Assembly (NCBI GenBank): GCA_021646465.1
Contig: SOET01000002.1
Coordinates: 62,001-126,000 of the forward strand
Direction of reading: 5' to 3'
Origin: Candidatus Kuenenia hertensis
GTDB lineage: Bacteria > Planctomycetota > Brocadiia > Brocadiales > Brocadiaceae
DNA length: 64,000 nucleotides
Below the pieces are notes generated by a model. The model was not told the DNA's origin, ran no database searches, and worked only from the letters and a program-made list of their open reading frames with translations. Each line of letters starts with the position of its first letter. Position 1 is the stretch's first letter. Below are positions 1-6,852 of the stretch, one piece after another. The position numbers and the translations under genes were made by a program.

Positions 1-26
1 TCATCTGTCGCCCGTATCTTATTCAT
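1..26 (-). CDS. Start of a gene cut by the window edge
   Basis: An ATG on the minus strand opens MNKIRATD and runs off the left edge of the window. It overlaps the stop codon of the 70-aa gene upstream and has a GAGGGG ribosome site about six bases before the ATG, which suggests translational coupling. Only eight residues are visible, so no function can be given. The call rests on the ribosome site and the overlap alone. Confidence 0.35.
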
Positions 27-231
27 ATTTACCCCTCACATACACGCCCTTAACCATCTTTGCACTATACATTTGTACCGGCTGATTATGCGTAGGGCAT
101 GGCATCGCCTGCCGGACAGCCTTTATCACCGCATCCGTCTTTGGCCGCATAAAAAACGTATCATATACAAGACTCATAATCACCACGCCCGCGATTGCTC
201 CGATAAGACCTACTGTTAATTTTTCCTTCAT
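19..231 (-). CDS. Small single-pass membrane protein, unknown
   Basis: A 70-residue protein with a hydrophobic stretch at about residues 7-28 that should span the membrane, followed by a short basic tail with one Cys (CPTH). The ATG is preceded by a clear AGGAGG ribosome site at good spacing, so the gene is probably real. It lies in the accessory stretch left of tRNA-Val and is coupled to the gene at the window edge. I recognise no family. Small membrane proteins of this kind are common in prophages and integrated elements, but that role is only inferred. Confidence 0.55.
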   Translation of the reverse strand: MKEKLTVGLIGAIAGVVIMSLVYDTFFMRPKTDAVIKAVRQAMPCPTHNQPVQMYSAKMVKGVYVRGKYE

Positions 232-315
232 ACAATTCCTCCTTTAAAAAATTTTTCTAAATTTGTTGCAATGAACACGGTCAGGATATATAATTTTGAT
301 CAATAGTGTTGATTG

Positions 316-513
316 TTAGTTAGATATTCTAATATCTGACAAAGCTTTTCGGATTACTTCAACGTCTGCAAGGGTGTAGATTCTCCGTTTGCCGACCTGA
401 TCAAACTGATCTCTTTGAAGCCGTCCGCTTTGGAATAGATATTCAAGGCGATCCCTTTTGATTTTGAGAATCCGCAAAATATCAGAAGTGGAAAGCAATT
501 TTTTTTTGTCCAT
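316..513 (-). CDS. MerR/excisionase-type helix-turn-helix protein
   Basis: A 65-residue protein made of one winged helix-turn-helix of the MerR/excisionase type. The pattern is STSDILRILKIKRDRLEYLF, then a KRRIYTLADVEVIRKAL wing and helix. An AGAGGA ribosome site precedes the ATG. Proteins of this size act as excisionases (DNA bending for site-specific recombination) or as small regulators. It is divergent from the XRE gene across an intergenic space that holds a 17-bp inverted repeat. It lies outside the attL-attR interval, so it probably belongs to a different or older element. Confidence 0.7.
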   Translation of the reverse strand: MDKKKLLSTSDILRILKIKRDRLEYLFQSGRLQRDQFDQVGKRRIYTLADVEVIRKALSDIRISN

Positions 514-632
514 ATTTTCCTCTTATAAGGGGAAAGGTTGAGAATGTAAAAAAAGGTCACACTTAACTTATAAATGGGTGTGACGTAAGTAAGACAAAAA
601 GAACAACGCAAAACTTGCGGTAATATAAAGAA

Positions 633-676
633 TATTTTTACTTTAGTCAAATAATTTTGTGACTAAAGTAAAAATA
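633..676. promoter_or_regulatory. 17-bp perfect inverted repeat, candidate operator
   Basis: Positions 633-649 and 660-676 are exact reverse complements (core ACTTTAGTCA...TGACTAAAGT) separated by ten AT-rich bases. The repeat sits 30 bp before the XRE start and between two divergent regulator genes. That is the usual place for an operator bound by a dimeric XRE repressor. A transcription terminator is unlikely, since no gene ends here. Confidence 0.6.
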
Positions 677-705
677 AGTTGCAATGCGTTATGGAGGACA
701 ATGTT

Positions 706-1002
706 ATGTATCTTAAAAAAAATACACTAGGCATGAAAATCAGACAACTCAGAAAGGAACTGGGATTAAATCAGGATGAATTTGCCCGCAAACTTAGTGA
801 TTATGGGATAGAGATAACGCATTCTGGTATTAGTAGGATTGAAAGCGGAGACCATTTCCCTCATATAGAAACCCTACTTGCCATATGCATGTTATGCGGT
901 TTAACTCCAAACGAGATGCTGGATTACGATTGTGAAAAAATACAGCACAAACAGGCATTATACAATTTAGGGGATCACGGGGCGATTAGCTCAATTGGCT
1001 AG
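706..1002 (+). CDS. XRE-family helix-turn-helix regulator
   Basis: A 98-residue Cro/CI-type DNA-binding protein. The HTH covers about residues 7-65: KIRQLRKELGLNQDEFARKL, ITHSGISRIESG, then PHIETLLAICMLCGLTPNEML. I chose the ATG at 706 because GGAGGA lies seven bases upstream; in-frame starts at 679 (TTG) and 691 lack a ribosome site. The last eight codons read into the 5' half of tRNA-Val (from 980), and the TAG stop at 1000 lies inside the tRNA D-arm. Such an overlap suggests the original gene end was replaced by recombination at the tRNA. It probably represses from the 633-676 inverted repeat. Confidence 0.8.
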   Translation: MYLKKNTLGMKIRQLRKELGLNQDEFARKLSDYGIEITHSGISRIESGDHFPHIETLLAICMLCGLTPNEMLDYDCEKIQHKQALYNLGDHGAISSIG

Positions 1003-1056
1003 AGCACTTGCCTTACAAGCAAGGGGTCATAGGTTCGAGTCCTATATCGCCCACCA
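980..1056 (+). tRNA. tRNA-Val (anticodon TAC)
   Basis: The cloverleaf is complete. The acceptor arms GGGCGAT and ATCGCCC pair, the anticodon loop is CTTACAA (TAC, reading GTA valine codons), the T-arm carries GTTCGAGTC, and the CCA is encoded. The 3' half, from 1009 onward, is the left crossover repeat of the integrated element. A second copy lies at 16687, next to what looks like the tRNA's own terminator. Confidence 0.95.
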
Positions 1057-1058
1057 TT
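1009..1058 (+). repeat. attL core, 50-bp direct repeat
   Basis: This segment covers the tRNA-Val anticodon stem to two bases past CCA and is identical to 16687-16736. The identity starts at T1009 (preceding bases differ) and ends at T1058. Integration at a tRNA 3' end with restoration of the tRNA is standard for tyrosine integrases. Confidence 0.9.
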
Positions 1059-1099
1059 CTAATTCCTGTAAATTGAAAGACTTATAAATTGTTGCAATC

Positions 1100-2149
1100 T
1101 CATGATACATGTCTGTTTTCCCTTACTGTAGTCAAATTGTAGTCAACTTTTTCTAAAACCTCAATTCCTTCCCTTAAACTTTCCGGGCAATGGTGTGCAT
1201 AACGTTGCGTCATGGTAATATTCATGTGGCCTAACAGCTTCGATATTTTGTAAATATCAATACCCCTTTGTGCCAAACGTGTCGCAAAGGTATGCCTCAA
1301 GTCGTGGAAATGAAAATCCTGAATCTCAGCCTTTTCCAAGGCAGTATTAAAAGCCCTTCTCAGATTGTGGCGGTCAATCTTGTTTATTGTGCTACTCAGA
1401 AAAACGAGATCGCTTTTCAGGTTCCTAACCTTTGCCTTTTCCTGTAGAATTTCAAAGGCAATCTGCGTTAAAGGGATTGTTCTTGGTTTTCCGTTCTTTG
1501 TCTCTTGAATTATAATAGTCCAGTTGAAAAGGTTTACGCGCCCCCATTGAAGGGAAAGCAGTTCGTCTTGCCGTAAACCTGTGTGCAAGGCAAAGAGGAT
1601 AATTTCTTTCAGCCATTGCGGCGAATTATCAAGCAGCCTTTTTTCCTCGTCATAGGTCAACCAGCGATCCCGCCCACGATTCTCTTTTTCCCGTGATACT
1701 TTTAAGACGGGATTCTCTTTAACCCATTCCCATTCCTTACTCGCAAGACTGAAGGCCTTTGAAAGCATTGACAAACTCCTGTTGATGGAAGGCGCCCCAC
1801 CGCCTTTTTCCTTTCTTGCTTGTTTGTATTCGTTAATCTTTCCAGCGGTTATTTTAGATAGCGCCAACTCGCCAAAAAAATCAGAAAGATGCTTTAACGA
1901 TACCTTGTAAAGAGACCTCATATTCCCGGATACCTTCGGAGCATGTTCTTTCATAAACTTTTCCATCATGTCCTTGAAGGTCTTGTTTTGACCAACCGGT
2001 TTATCAAAAAATTTGCCTTCCGTTAGCTCGGTTTTAATCTTTGCCTCTATAGCCTTAGCCTGTTTCCTCTCAGCCGTTTCAAGGCTCTTTTGAATCTTTT
2101 TGCCGTTGTACCTGATACAAGTCCACCAGACACCGCCACGCTTATACAT
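1100..2149 (-). CDS. Tyrosine site-specific integrase
   Basis: A 349-residue integrase of the phage/ICE type. It has an N-terminal arm-binding region (about 1-50), a SAM-like core-binding domain (about 55-150) and a catalytic domain (about 160-330). All catalytic residues are visible: Arg193 in GLRQDE, His282 and Arg285 in HDLRH, His308 in LLGH, and the nucleophile Tyr317 in QRYAHH. An AAAGGAGGG ribosome site precedes the ATG. Its 3' end is 41 bp from attL, and its last codons contain one pair of putative arm-type sites. It should catalyse integration into and excision from tRNA-Val, with the excisionase-like gene just upstream. Confidence 0.95.
   Translation of the reverse strand: MYKRGGVWWTCIRYNGKKIQKSLETAERKQAKAIEAKIKTELTEGKFFDKPVGQNKTFKDMMEKFMKEHAPKVSGNMRSLYKVSLKHLSDFFGELALSKITAGKINEYKQARKEKGGGAPSINRSLSMLSKAFSLASKEWEWVKENPVLKVSREKENRGRDRWLTYDEEKRLLDNSPQWLKEIILFALHTGLRQDELLSLQWGRVNLFNWTIIIQETKNGKPRTIPLTQIAFEILQEKAKVRNLKSDLVFLSSTINKIDRHNLRRAFNTALEKAEIQDFHFHDLRHTFATRLAQRGIDIYKISKLLGHMNITMTQRYAHHCPESLREGIEVLEKVDYNLTTVRENRHVS
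1125..1148 (+). repeat. Left integrase arm-type site pair
   Basis: Two copies of TGTAGTCAA, at 1127-1135 and 1138-1146, lie inside the integrase 3' end. The whole 24-bp block is repeated exactly, in the same orientation, at 16528-16551 near the other end of the element. Paired short repeats flanking the core on both sides are what lambda-type integrases bind with their N-terminal domain. Confidence 0.65.
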
Positions 2150-2193
2150 GGCGCCCTCCTTTCCCGTGACTGATTGTGTCTGTATGACCGTTA

Positions 2194-2433
2194 TCAGGCA
2201 TTATAATCATTTTCGAGAATCTCTCCAATGATCTTATTGGCCGTTTTCTCGCATTGTTGTATATCGCGTTTGTGAGCGGCCATTATTTGGTCTATTTCCT
2301 GTAGATCAAAAAGGACACGGCGCCTATATTTGATTGATGGAATCTTTCTCTGGCTTGCCCAGTCATAAAGTGTTTTAACCAGCAATGAGGTATATTCAGA
2401 AACTTCCTTAATGCTTGCGTATCGTTTTTTCAT
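2194..2433 (-). CDS. Excisionase-like MerR-type HTH protein
   Basis: A protein of about 79 residues opening MKKRYASIKEVSEYTSL, with a second helix LYDWASQRKIPSIKYRRRV and a basic wing. This is the excisionase/AlpA-type winged helix-turn-helix. The ATG at 2433 gives the family's usual length but has no clear ribosome site; an upstream TTG at 2493 would add 20 residues. It lies 44 bp upstream of the integrase and is probably co-transcribed. The expected job is to bend attL/attR DNA and favour excision. Confidence 0.75.
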   Translation of the reverse strand: MKKRYASIKEVSEYTSLLVKTLYDWASQRKIPSIKYRRRVLFDLQEIDQIMAAHKRDIQQCEKTANKIIGEILENDYNA

Positions 2434-2549
2434 GGTATACTTTTTAAAATGATTTTTTATTACCCAATCTGCTATAGGGTCGGCATTCTGCAAACCCTTG
2501 ATTTTACTGGTTTCGATTTTTAACTTGGGTCATAAAAGATTCAATTATA

Positions 2550-2832
2550 TTACCCGTTTTTTAATGCCTTCCGGCGTTTGTTGTTTTTAATAAGATTACG
2601 GACAAAATTTGATGATACACCGTATTTTCTTGCAAGCTCAACATAGTTGCCGCCTTTAAATTCTGCAATAATCTTCCGGTTCCGGACCTTGGCCAGCCCG
2701 GTATCTATCTTGGGAAAATAAAATTGTTCCCCGCCTAATTCCTTTCCAAGCTTTATGGCGTTCTCAACCCACTACCCCGGCCAATTGTTGATAGGTAGGG
2801 TGAAGGTCTTCCAATAGGATTGCGCTTTCCAT
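2550..2832 (-). pseudogene. Mor-family transcription activator, frameshifted
   Basis: The first frame starts at 2832 (MESAILLEDLHPTY...) and hits TGA after 22 codons. The next frame continues without a break as ENAIKLGKELGGEQFYF and then RKIIAEFKGGNYVELARKYG, ending at 2550. The second part is the classic Mor/Mga-type helix-turn-helix (EF-GGNY-ELARKYGVS). A one-base shift in the GTGGGTTGAG stretch near 2766 separates the two. Start and ribosome site (GGAGGA) are intact, and the ATG overlaps the upstream stop as TAATG. In phage Mu, Mor activates middle transcription. Either the gene has died recently, or there is a sequencing error or recoding. Confidence 0.75.
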
Positions 2833-3311
2833 TAACCTTTTTCCTCCATTTTCAAATAAGGTTTTGTCTCTTTCACTGAGACGTATTTCATAATATCCGA
2901 TTTTATTTCCTCCGGAGATTCGATCCCCAGGGAATGATCCGATTCCATAAACTTCTTAAAATCAGCCGTAACTTTATACTCCGTCTTTTTATCAAAAAAC
3001 TTTTCAAACAATGGCCCCAACGGAACTTTTATATTTTCGATCGCATTCTGTACGATATAGGATTCCCGGAATGTGACAACGGCCTGGGTCGATATACCTT
3101 CAAGGGTAACGGTTGTTGTTTTCTCCCGCCTATTCCTGGCAATCTCAATAATGCGTTCCTGGATCATGCCAAGTTTCCCTTCAAGGTCCTTAATCTTTGC
3201 TTTAAGGGATAATCCGTTCCGGAGAAGTTTTTCAATTTCCGCATCCTCATGTACTACCAGGTGTTTCTTCCCCTCTACCTGTACTTTTTTAACGTCTTTT
3301 ACCCTTTTCAC
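2832..3311 (-). CDS. Coiled-coil accessory protein, unknown
   Basis: About 159 residues from a GTG start at 3311. I prefer this start because GGGAGGG lies six bases upstream and GTGA overlaps the previous stop; an ATG at 3344 would also be in frame. Residues about 25-60 (IEKLLRNGLSLKAKIKDLEG) look like a coiled coil, followed by a compact alpha/beta part. I recognise no family. Its place between a 66-residue protein and the Mor-like gene, all with overlapping stops and starts, puts it in one tightly coupled operon with the element's regulatory genes. Confidence 0.65.
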   Translation of the reverse strand: MKRVKDVKKVQVEGKKHLVVHEDAEIEKLLRNGLSLKAKIKDLEGKLGMIQERIIEIARNRREKTTTVTLEGISTQAVVTFRESYIVQNAIENIKVPLGPLFEKFFDKKTEYKVTADFKKFMESDHSLGIESPEEIKSDIMKYVSVKETKPYLKMEEKG

Positions 3312-3508
3312 TTTAACCCTCCCATAGAGAAAACCACCGTACATTTACCGAACTTTTTTTCACCTTTTTTTCCCGAAACCCCCAAATTATTAAGGATAGC
3401 CCCGCAGCCCCTCATATGGCTGAAATCAGCCACTTCATGCGGCACTGCGCGTGCAATATCTGCGCATGGAAATTTTTTGCATGTTAAAACTCTCAAAAGT
3501 TTTAACAT
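3308..3508 (-). CDS. Small Cys-containing protein, unknown
   Basis: A 66-residue protein opening MLKLLRVLTCKKFPCADIAR. The ATG at 3508 has an AAGGTGGG ribosome site, and the TGA stop overlaps the next GTG start (GTGA), which supports the gene. A longer in-frame start at 3790 exists but has poor protein character. The region ADIARAVPHEVADFSHM could form a helix-turn-helix, but this is weak. A 9-bp perfect inverted repeat (3482-3490 and 3499-3507) covers the start codon and could fold the mRNA start. Confidence 0.5.
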   Translation of the reverse strand: MLKLLRVLTCKKFPCADIARAVPHEVADFSHMRGCGAILNNLGVSGKKGEKKFGKCTVVFSMGGLK

Positions 3509-3826
3509 ACCCACCTTGCAATATAAGTCATAACATATTGATATTACAGGACTAACAAAAGCATATGAAAATTTGTATTTCGTAAAACTTCGCCTTTTTT
3601 CCCAAATACCCACCCTGTGTAAAATCGCCTTGTAACCCTTGTAAATAAAGGGATTCAAGGTATTTTTGCCTTTATGTATAGGATATAATCTTCCTATTAC
3701 ACGAAATCCCCATGAAAACCCTGTATTATCAAGGCTTTCACGCCGTGTTAAAACCTTTTCCCCGTTTTTAAAACCTTTCATACCTACCATTACGGAACAC
3801 CCTATTTCCCAGGGAAAGAATTCCCC

Positions 3827-4507
3827 TCAATCGACATTACACACCCCTAAATCCCCTCTCGAGAGGGGACTAAGGGGTGTGTTATTCCTTTCTATCTCCC
3901 ACCGCAATTTTCTAAGCGTCCTTGCCTCAATCTTCCGTACCGTTTCCTTTGTAATGTTTAACCTCATCCCTGCTTCCTCCAGGGTAAGGCCCTGCCAGAA
4001 TCTCAGGGTAATAATCATCCGTTCCCTTTCACACAAACGGTTCATACTATCCTGAATCTGATGATAAAAAGCCGCTTCATCACTTCGTGGATCCTCAGAT
4101 ACAAGGACGTCCTTCCGGGTTGTCTCAAACTCATCATCGTAAAGGGGTTCATCCAGTGAAACGCAGGCATCCCGGCGCTGATTCGCCATTGCCTTCATTA
4201 CACCCTGGGTAATTGCAATGCCTGCATACGTAAGAAACCGAATGCCCTTGTCCGGATCAAAGGTTTTCGTGGCTCTTATGAGACCCTGGCATCCCTCAGA
4301 AACCATATCCATAATGGAAAACCCCGGCAGCCAGTATTGGTATGCCACCTTGAGAACAAATCTCAGGTTCGATTCAACAAGCCGGTTTCTTGACCCCACA
4401 TCGCCCATTTTTGATTGCCGTGTCAATATCCGTTCCTCATCCTGAGTAAGCATCGGAAAACCCTCCAAATCCCTTTCAAACATACGCATCAGCTTTTTTT
4501 CTTCCAT
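3827..4507 (-). CDS. Sigma-70 family sigma factor
   Basis: A 226-residue RNA polymerase sigma factor carried by the element. Region 1.2 is at about residues 17-45 (PMLTQDEERILTRQSKMGD), region 2 at about 46-115 (LVESNLRFVLKVAYQYW, DMVSEGCQGLIRA, FDPDKGIRFLTYAG), and region 4 at about 155-205 (LCERERMIITLRFWQGLTLE, then NITKETVRKIEARTL). Region 3 is reduced to a short linker. The C-terminal tail NNTPLSPLSRGDLGV is translated from a palindromic repeat. It lies downstream of a recombinase. It may direct host polymerase to element promoters, but its target promoters are unknown. Confidence 0.9.
   Translation of the reverse strand: MEEKKLMRMFERDLEGFPMLTQDEERILTRQSKMGDVGSRNRLVESNLRFVLKVAYQYWLPGFSIMDMVSEGCQGLIRATKTFDPDKGIRFLTYAGIAITQGVMKAMANQRRDACVSLDEPLYDDEFETTRKDVLVSEDPRSDEAAFYHQIQDSMNRLCERERMIITLRFWQGLTLEEAGMRLNITKETVRKIEARTLRKLRWEIERNNTPLSPLSRGDLGVCNVD
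3841..3880. repeat. Palindromic repeat inside sigma gene end
   Basis: A near-perfect palindrome with centre CCCCTCTCGAGAGGGG, flanked by ACACCCCTAA and TAAGGGGTGT. It encodes the last residues of the sigma factor. The same AT/C-rich design recurs at 30090-30160, and shorter relatives lie at about 6150-6180 and 9190-9216. Confidence 0.8.
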
Positions 4508-4575
4508 CTCCCCTCCCTTCCGTGATATAAATTGTCGTATCGCAAAAGGGAAAGACGCCCCCCTGATTTTTTCAT

Positions 4576-4603
4576 GGCCACACGCTTACCGGAGCGCGTG
4601 GCC
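4576..4603. terminator. GC-rich hairpin between recombinase and sigma genes
   Basis: GGCCACACGCT (4576-4586) pairs with AGCGCGTGGCC (4593-4603) with one mismatch. The hairpin begins right after the recombinase stop codon. In the leftward direction no T-run follows, so it may be an attenuator or mRNA stabiliser. A T-rich run follows it in the rightward direction. Confidence 0.5.
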
Positions 4604-5881
4604 TTATTTATTTAACGGATTATGCATCCCAGGATGATCCTCATAACTTTGCGCCGAATGCACATAGATCATCGTAGTATTAATATCCTGGTGTCCCGCA
4701 AGCTTCTGGATATCCTGTATCCTTACCTTTTCCTGGGCAAGTGTAGTAAAGGCAGTATGCCGCAACGCATGGGCGCTTAAAACCGCTCCCTCTCTCCGGA
4801 TATCTGCCTTTTTTATATGCCGTGCAACGATATTCTCCACAGACTTTACGGAAAGGGCATTTGGCAGCCGATCCCTTCGTATCACCAGACCATGATCCAC
4901 CCGGTCATAAATAAAGGGCAGGAAAATAGGAAGCTCCCCGGTTATCTTTATGCCGTTATCCTTTACCGTATCGATCCAGGCGTCAAATGCCAGCAACGCC
5001 TTGCCGTTTAATATAATTGGAGTGCTTGGCCTGTTTTGATGCCTTCCCTTCCTGTCAACAATCCACACCTTTTGCTGACCCTTTACCCTGTCGTGTTCAA
5101 GGTGTTTATGCCTCAGCCCTGATACCTCGTTTGCCCGGAGGCCGTACACCAGCATAAAAAGCAGTATCGCATAATCACGCTTGCCGATATCCGTCTTACG
5201 GTCTGGCTGCTGCAGCAGCCTCTTTGATTCCTCTACACTCAGGACGGAATAGTATCCCTTATCTTTCTTCGGGAAAACAAGAGAAAGCTCCCTGAAGATA
5301 ATGGGGTTCCGGAATTTCCTGTTTTCCCTCTCTATATGCTTGAAAAACCTGTTAAGGGAAATGAACTTATTCCAGATAGTGGTATCCTTATAGGAATTTT
5401 TACGGAGGTAATCCCTGTATGCCATAACGTCCGCCTTTGATATCTCGCAAAGGTCCTTATTTGCCCATGTGAAAAACAGCTTGATAAGGTTCTCATAGCT
5501 CCTTTTGGTATTGTGCGTATTCTGAGAAGCAATAAACCCCTCAAGGTATTTTTTCAGATCATCGCTTTTTACCCCCTTATGCGTCTTAAAATCCGCAAGG
5601 GAGACGATAGGGTTTTGAAACCCCTTTACCTTCTTTTCCAGGAATTTCAGGAAGTTATTTACTATGGAAAACTTCCTCTTGGTCGTCTTCGGCGAATGTT
5701 CCCCGGCTATTTTCTCCCGGTACACGTGAAGGATCTCTTTGGTAATGTCCTGGATATCATAATTTCCGGACCCGAAAAACTGTTGTATCTCAGAGCGGTA
5801 GACCCTCTGGCTGCCGCCGTCATATTGCTTCAGATACAGTCCAAAAAGTTTTTGCCCTTTAGCGGTATCAAGGTAAGACAT
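4604..5881 (-). CDS. Second tyrosine recombinase (XerC/D-like)
   Basis: A 425-residue tyrosine recombinase. Two SAM-like N-terminal stretches (about 1-80 and 85-190) precede the catalytic domain, which shows GLRANEV, then HALRHTAF, AGHQDI and the nucleophile Tyr in MIYVHS. Start at ATG 5881 with GGAGGG seven bases upstream; it overlaps the GemA-like stop as TGATG. It lies in the middle of the element, far from the att sites, so it is probably not the integrating enzyme. Plasmid and phage elements use such enzymes for dimer resolution or a second integration route. All catalytic residues seem present. Confidence 0.9.
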   Translation of the reverse strand: MSYLDTAKGQKLFGLYLKQYDGGSQRVYRSEIQQFFGSGNYDIQDITKEILHVYREKIAGEHSPKTTKRKFSIVNNFLKFLEKKVKGFQNPIVSLADFKTHKGVKSDDLKKYLEGFIASQNTHNTKRSYENLIKLFFTWANKDLCEISKADVMAYRDYLRKNSYKDTTIWNKFISLNRFFKHIERENRKFRNPIIFRELSLVFPKKDKGYYSVLSVEESKRLLQQPDRKTDIGKRDYAILLFMLVYGLRANEVSGLRHKHLEHDRVKGQQKVWIVDRKGRHQNRPSTPIILNGKALLAFDAWIDTVKDNGIKITGELPIFLPFIYDRVDHGLVIRRDRLPNALSVKSVENIVARHIKKADIRREGAVLSAHALRHTAFTTLAQEKVRIQDIQKLAGHQDINTTMIYVHSAQSYEDHPGMHNPLNK

Positions 5882-6354
5882 CAAACACCCTCCAGTTTCT
5901 TTTTCCTACCCCTTAAAAAATCAATCAATTGCCCGGCTTTTTTTGCATCCAGTTCCTGTAACGATTCCACTTTACGATACTTTCGGAGATGGTTCTTAAA
6001 ATGGTCGTCATCCCCATATCCGGCTTTTATCCTGAGAGATTCGATATAATCTATCTGGCTCTGAGAAGCAAGAGACGAAAAACGGGCAATTACCTTTTTC
6101 CCTTTTCTTGAATGCGGAGATATCTTCTTTTGTAACGGATCAGCGGAAGTTGTCCCCCTCCGGAGGGGGTTAGGGGGAGGATTTCCTTCCAGAATATCAA
6201 TCAACACTATTCCCTGTCTTTTAGTAAGCGCCCTCGTAGATCTCTGTCCGGATACAAACCCTACGATATCCCGAAGCTGTTTTTCCGGCATCCCTATCTC
6301 ATCAGCCTTTGCCCATATCTTCGTTTTCTGTCTGGCAGTAATTTTCTTTGCCAT
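5881..6354 (-). CDS. GemA/Gp16-like protein (DUF1018 type)
   Basis: A 157-residue protein with the two-part layout of phage Mu GemA/Gp16. The N-terminal part is KIWAKADEIGMPEKQLRDIV, then VSGQRSTRALTKRQ. The C-terminal part is SQIDYIESLRIKAGYGDDDH and then ELDAKKAGQLIDFLRGRKKK. Between them, NPPPNPLRRGTTSADP is translated from an inserted palindromic repeat. GemA of Mu affects host gene expression and DNA supercoiling, but its mechanism is poorly known. It is coupled to the downstream recombinase. The family match is by eye and moderately secure. Confidence 0.7.
   Translation of the reverse strand: MAKKITARQKTKIWAKADEIGMPEKQLRDIVGFVSGQRSTRALTKRQGIVLIDILEGNPPPNPLRRGTTSADPLQKKISPHSRKGKKVIARFSSLASQSQIDYIESLRIKAGYGDDDHFKNHLRKYRKVESLQELDAKKAGQLIDFLRGRKKKLEGV
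6150..6180. repeat. Palindromic insert inside GemA-like gene
   Basis: TCCCCCTCCGGAGGGGG followed by TTAGGGGGAGG belongs to the same C-rich palindrome family as 3841 and 30090. It is translated in frame as a Pro/Arg-rich linker between the two domains of the GemA-like protein. Confidence 0.65.
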
Positions 6355-6367
6355 TTTATGCCCCCAT

Positions 6368-6446
6368 TTAGAGTTTAGGAGTTGAAGAGTTAGAGAGTTT
6401 AAGAGTTAACTCCCTAACTCCCCAGCTCTTTAACTCTTTAACTCTG
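6368..6446. repeat. AGAGTTAA-type dyad repeat
   Basis: A run of GAGTTAAGAG/CTCTTAACTC units forms a large imperfect hairpin between the GemA-like gene and the 58-residue gene. It also supplies the last codons (ELKS) of the latter. Similar junk-like repeats are common in environmental genomes. A regulatory role is possible but not shown. Confidence 0.55.
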
Positions 6447-6606
6447 TTACGTCAAAATCGGAATAAATCATCTTTGTAACCACCCGAAGTATCTTAAGCT
6501 CATAAATATCAGCCTTCTTTGCCCCCTCCCGTATAACTTTTACCGCCTTATACGCTGCATCCTGGATTGCCTTATCGGTATCAACAACCACCTTTTTCTT
6601 GGCCAT
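6430..6606 (-). CDS. Small basic protein, unknown
   Basis: A 58-residue protein opening MAKKKVVVDTDKAIQDAAYK and rich in lysine at its N-terminus. The ATG at 6606 has AGGAG nine bases upstream; the longer TTG start at 6663 would run into the iterons and has no ribosome site. No family is recognised. It sits between the iteron cluster and the GemA-like gene, so a role in replication control is possible but only inferred from place. Confidence 0.5.
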   Translation of the reverse strand: MAKKKVVVDTDKAIQDAAYKAVKVIREGAKKADIYELKILRVVTKMIYSDFDVTELKS

Positions 6607-6662
6607 AATTGGTTGCTCCTGAAAAAATGACTGAAATTTTGTAAATTTGCTATAGGAAATCA

Positions 6663-6827
6663 AGGTGTAGTAGGTGTAGTAACCCTTATAAATACTGGCA
6701 TAGAAGGTTGTTTTTTTACTACACCTAATTTTTTTTACTACACCTTACTACACCTTCACTACACCTCACTCTAGCCGGAATCCCTTGACTGGTGCGGGTT
6801 ACTACACCTACTACACCTACTACACCA
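6663..6827. repeat. Iteron cluster, candidate replication origin
   Basis: Nine copies of the 9-mer ACTACACCT lie in 165 bp. Two tandem copies are inverted (6663-6671, 6672-6680). Seven are direct (6718, 6737, 6747, 6758, 6801, 6810, 6819), the last ending in A instead of T. They alternate with AT-rich runs and lie just downstream of the primase-helicase gene. Clustered short repeats next to a replication gene and AT-rich DNA are the hallmark of iteron origins in plasmids, phages and satellites. The initiator that would bind them is not identified; the primase itself or a small neighbour may do so. Confidence 0.7.
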
Positions 6828-6852
6828 CATTTTTTATTTGAACAATCGTATA

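Noticed and set aside
3308-3790. 160-residue version of the small leftward gene
   Set aside because: Only the last 66 residues follow a ribosome site; the upstream part looks non-coding and passes through AT-rich repeats.
6663-6827. CRISPR array at the ACTACACCT repeats
   Set aside because: The repeats are only 9 bp, spacing is irregular, two copies are inverted, and no cas genes are present.
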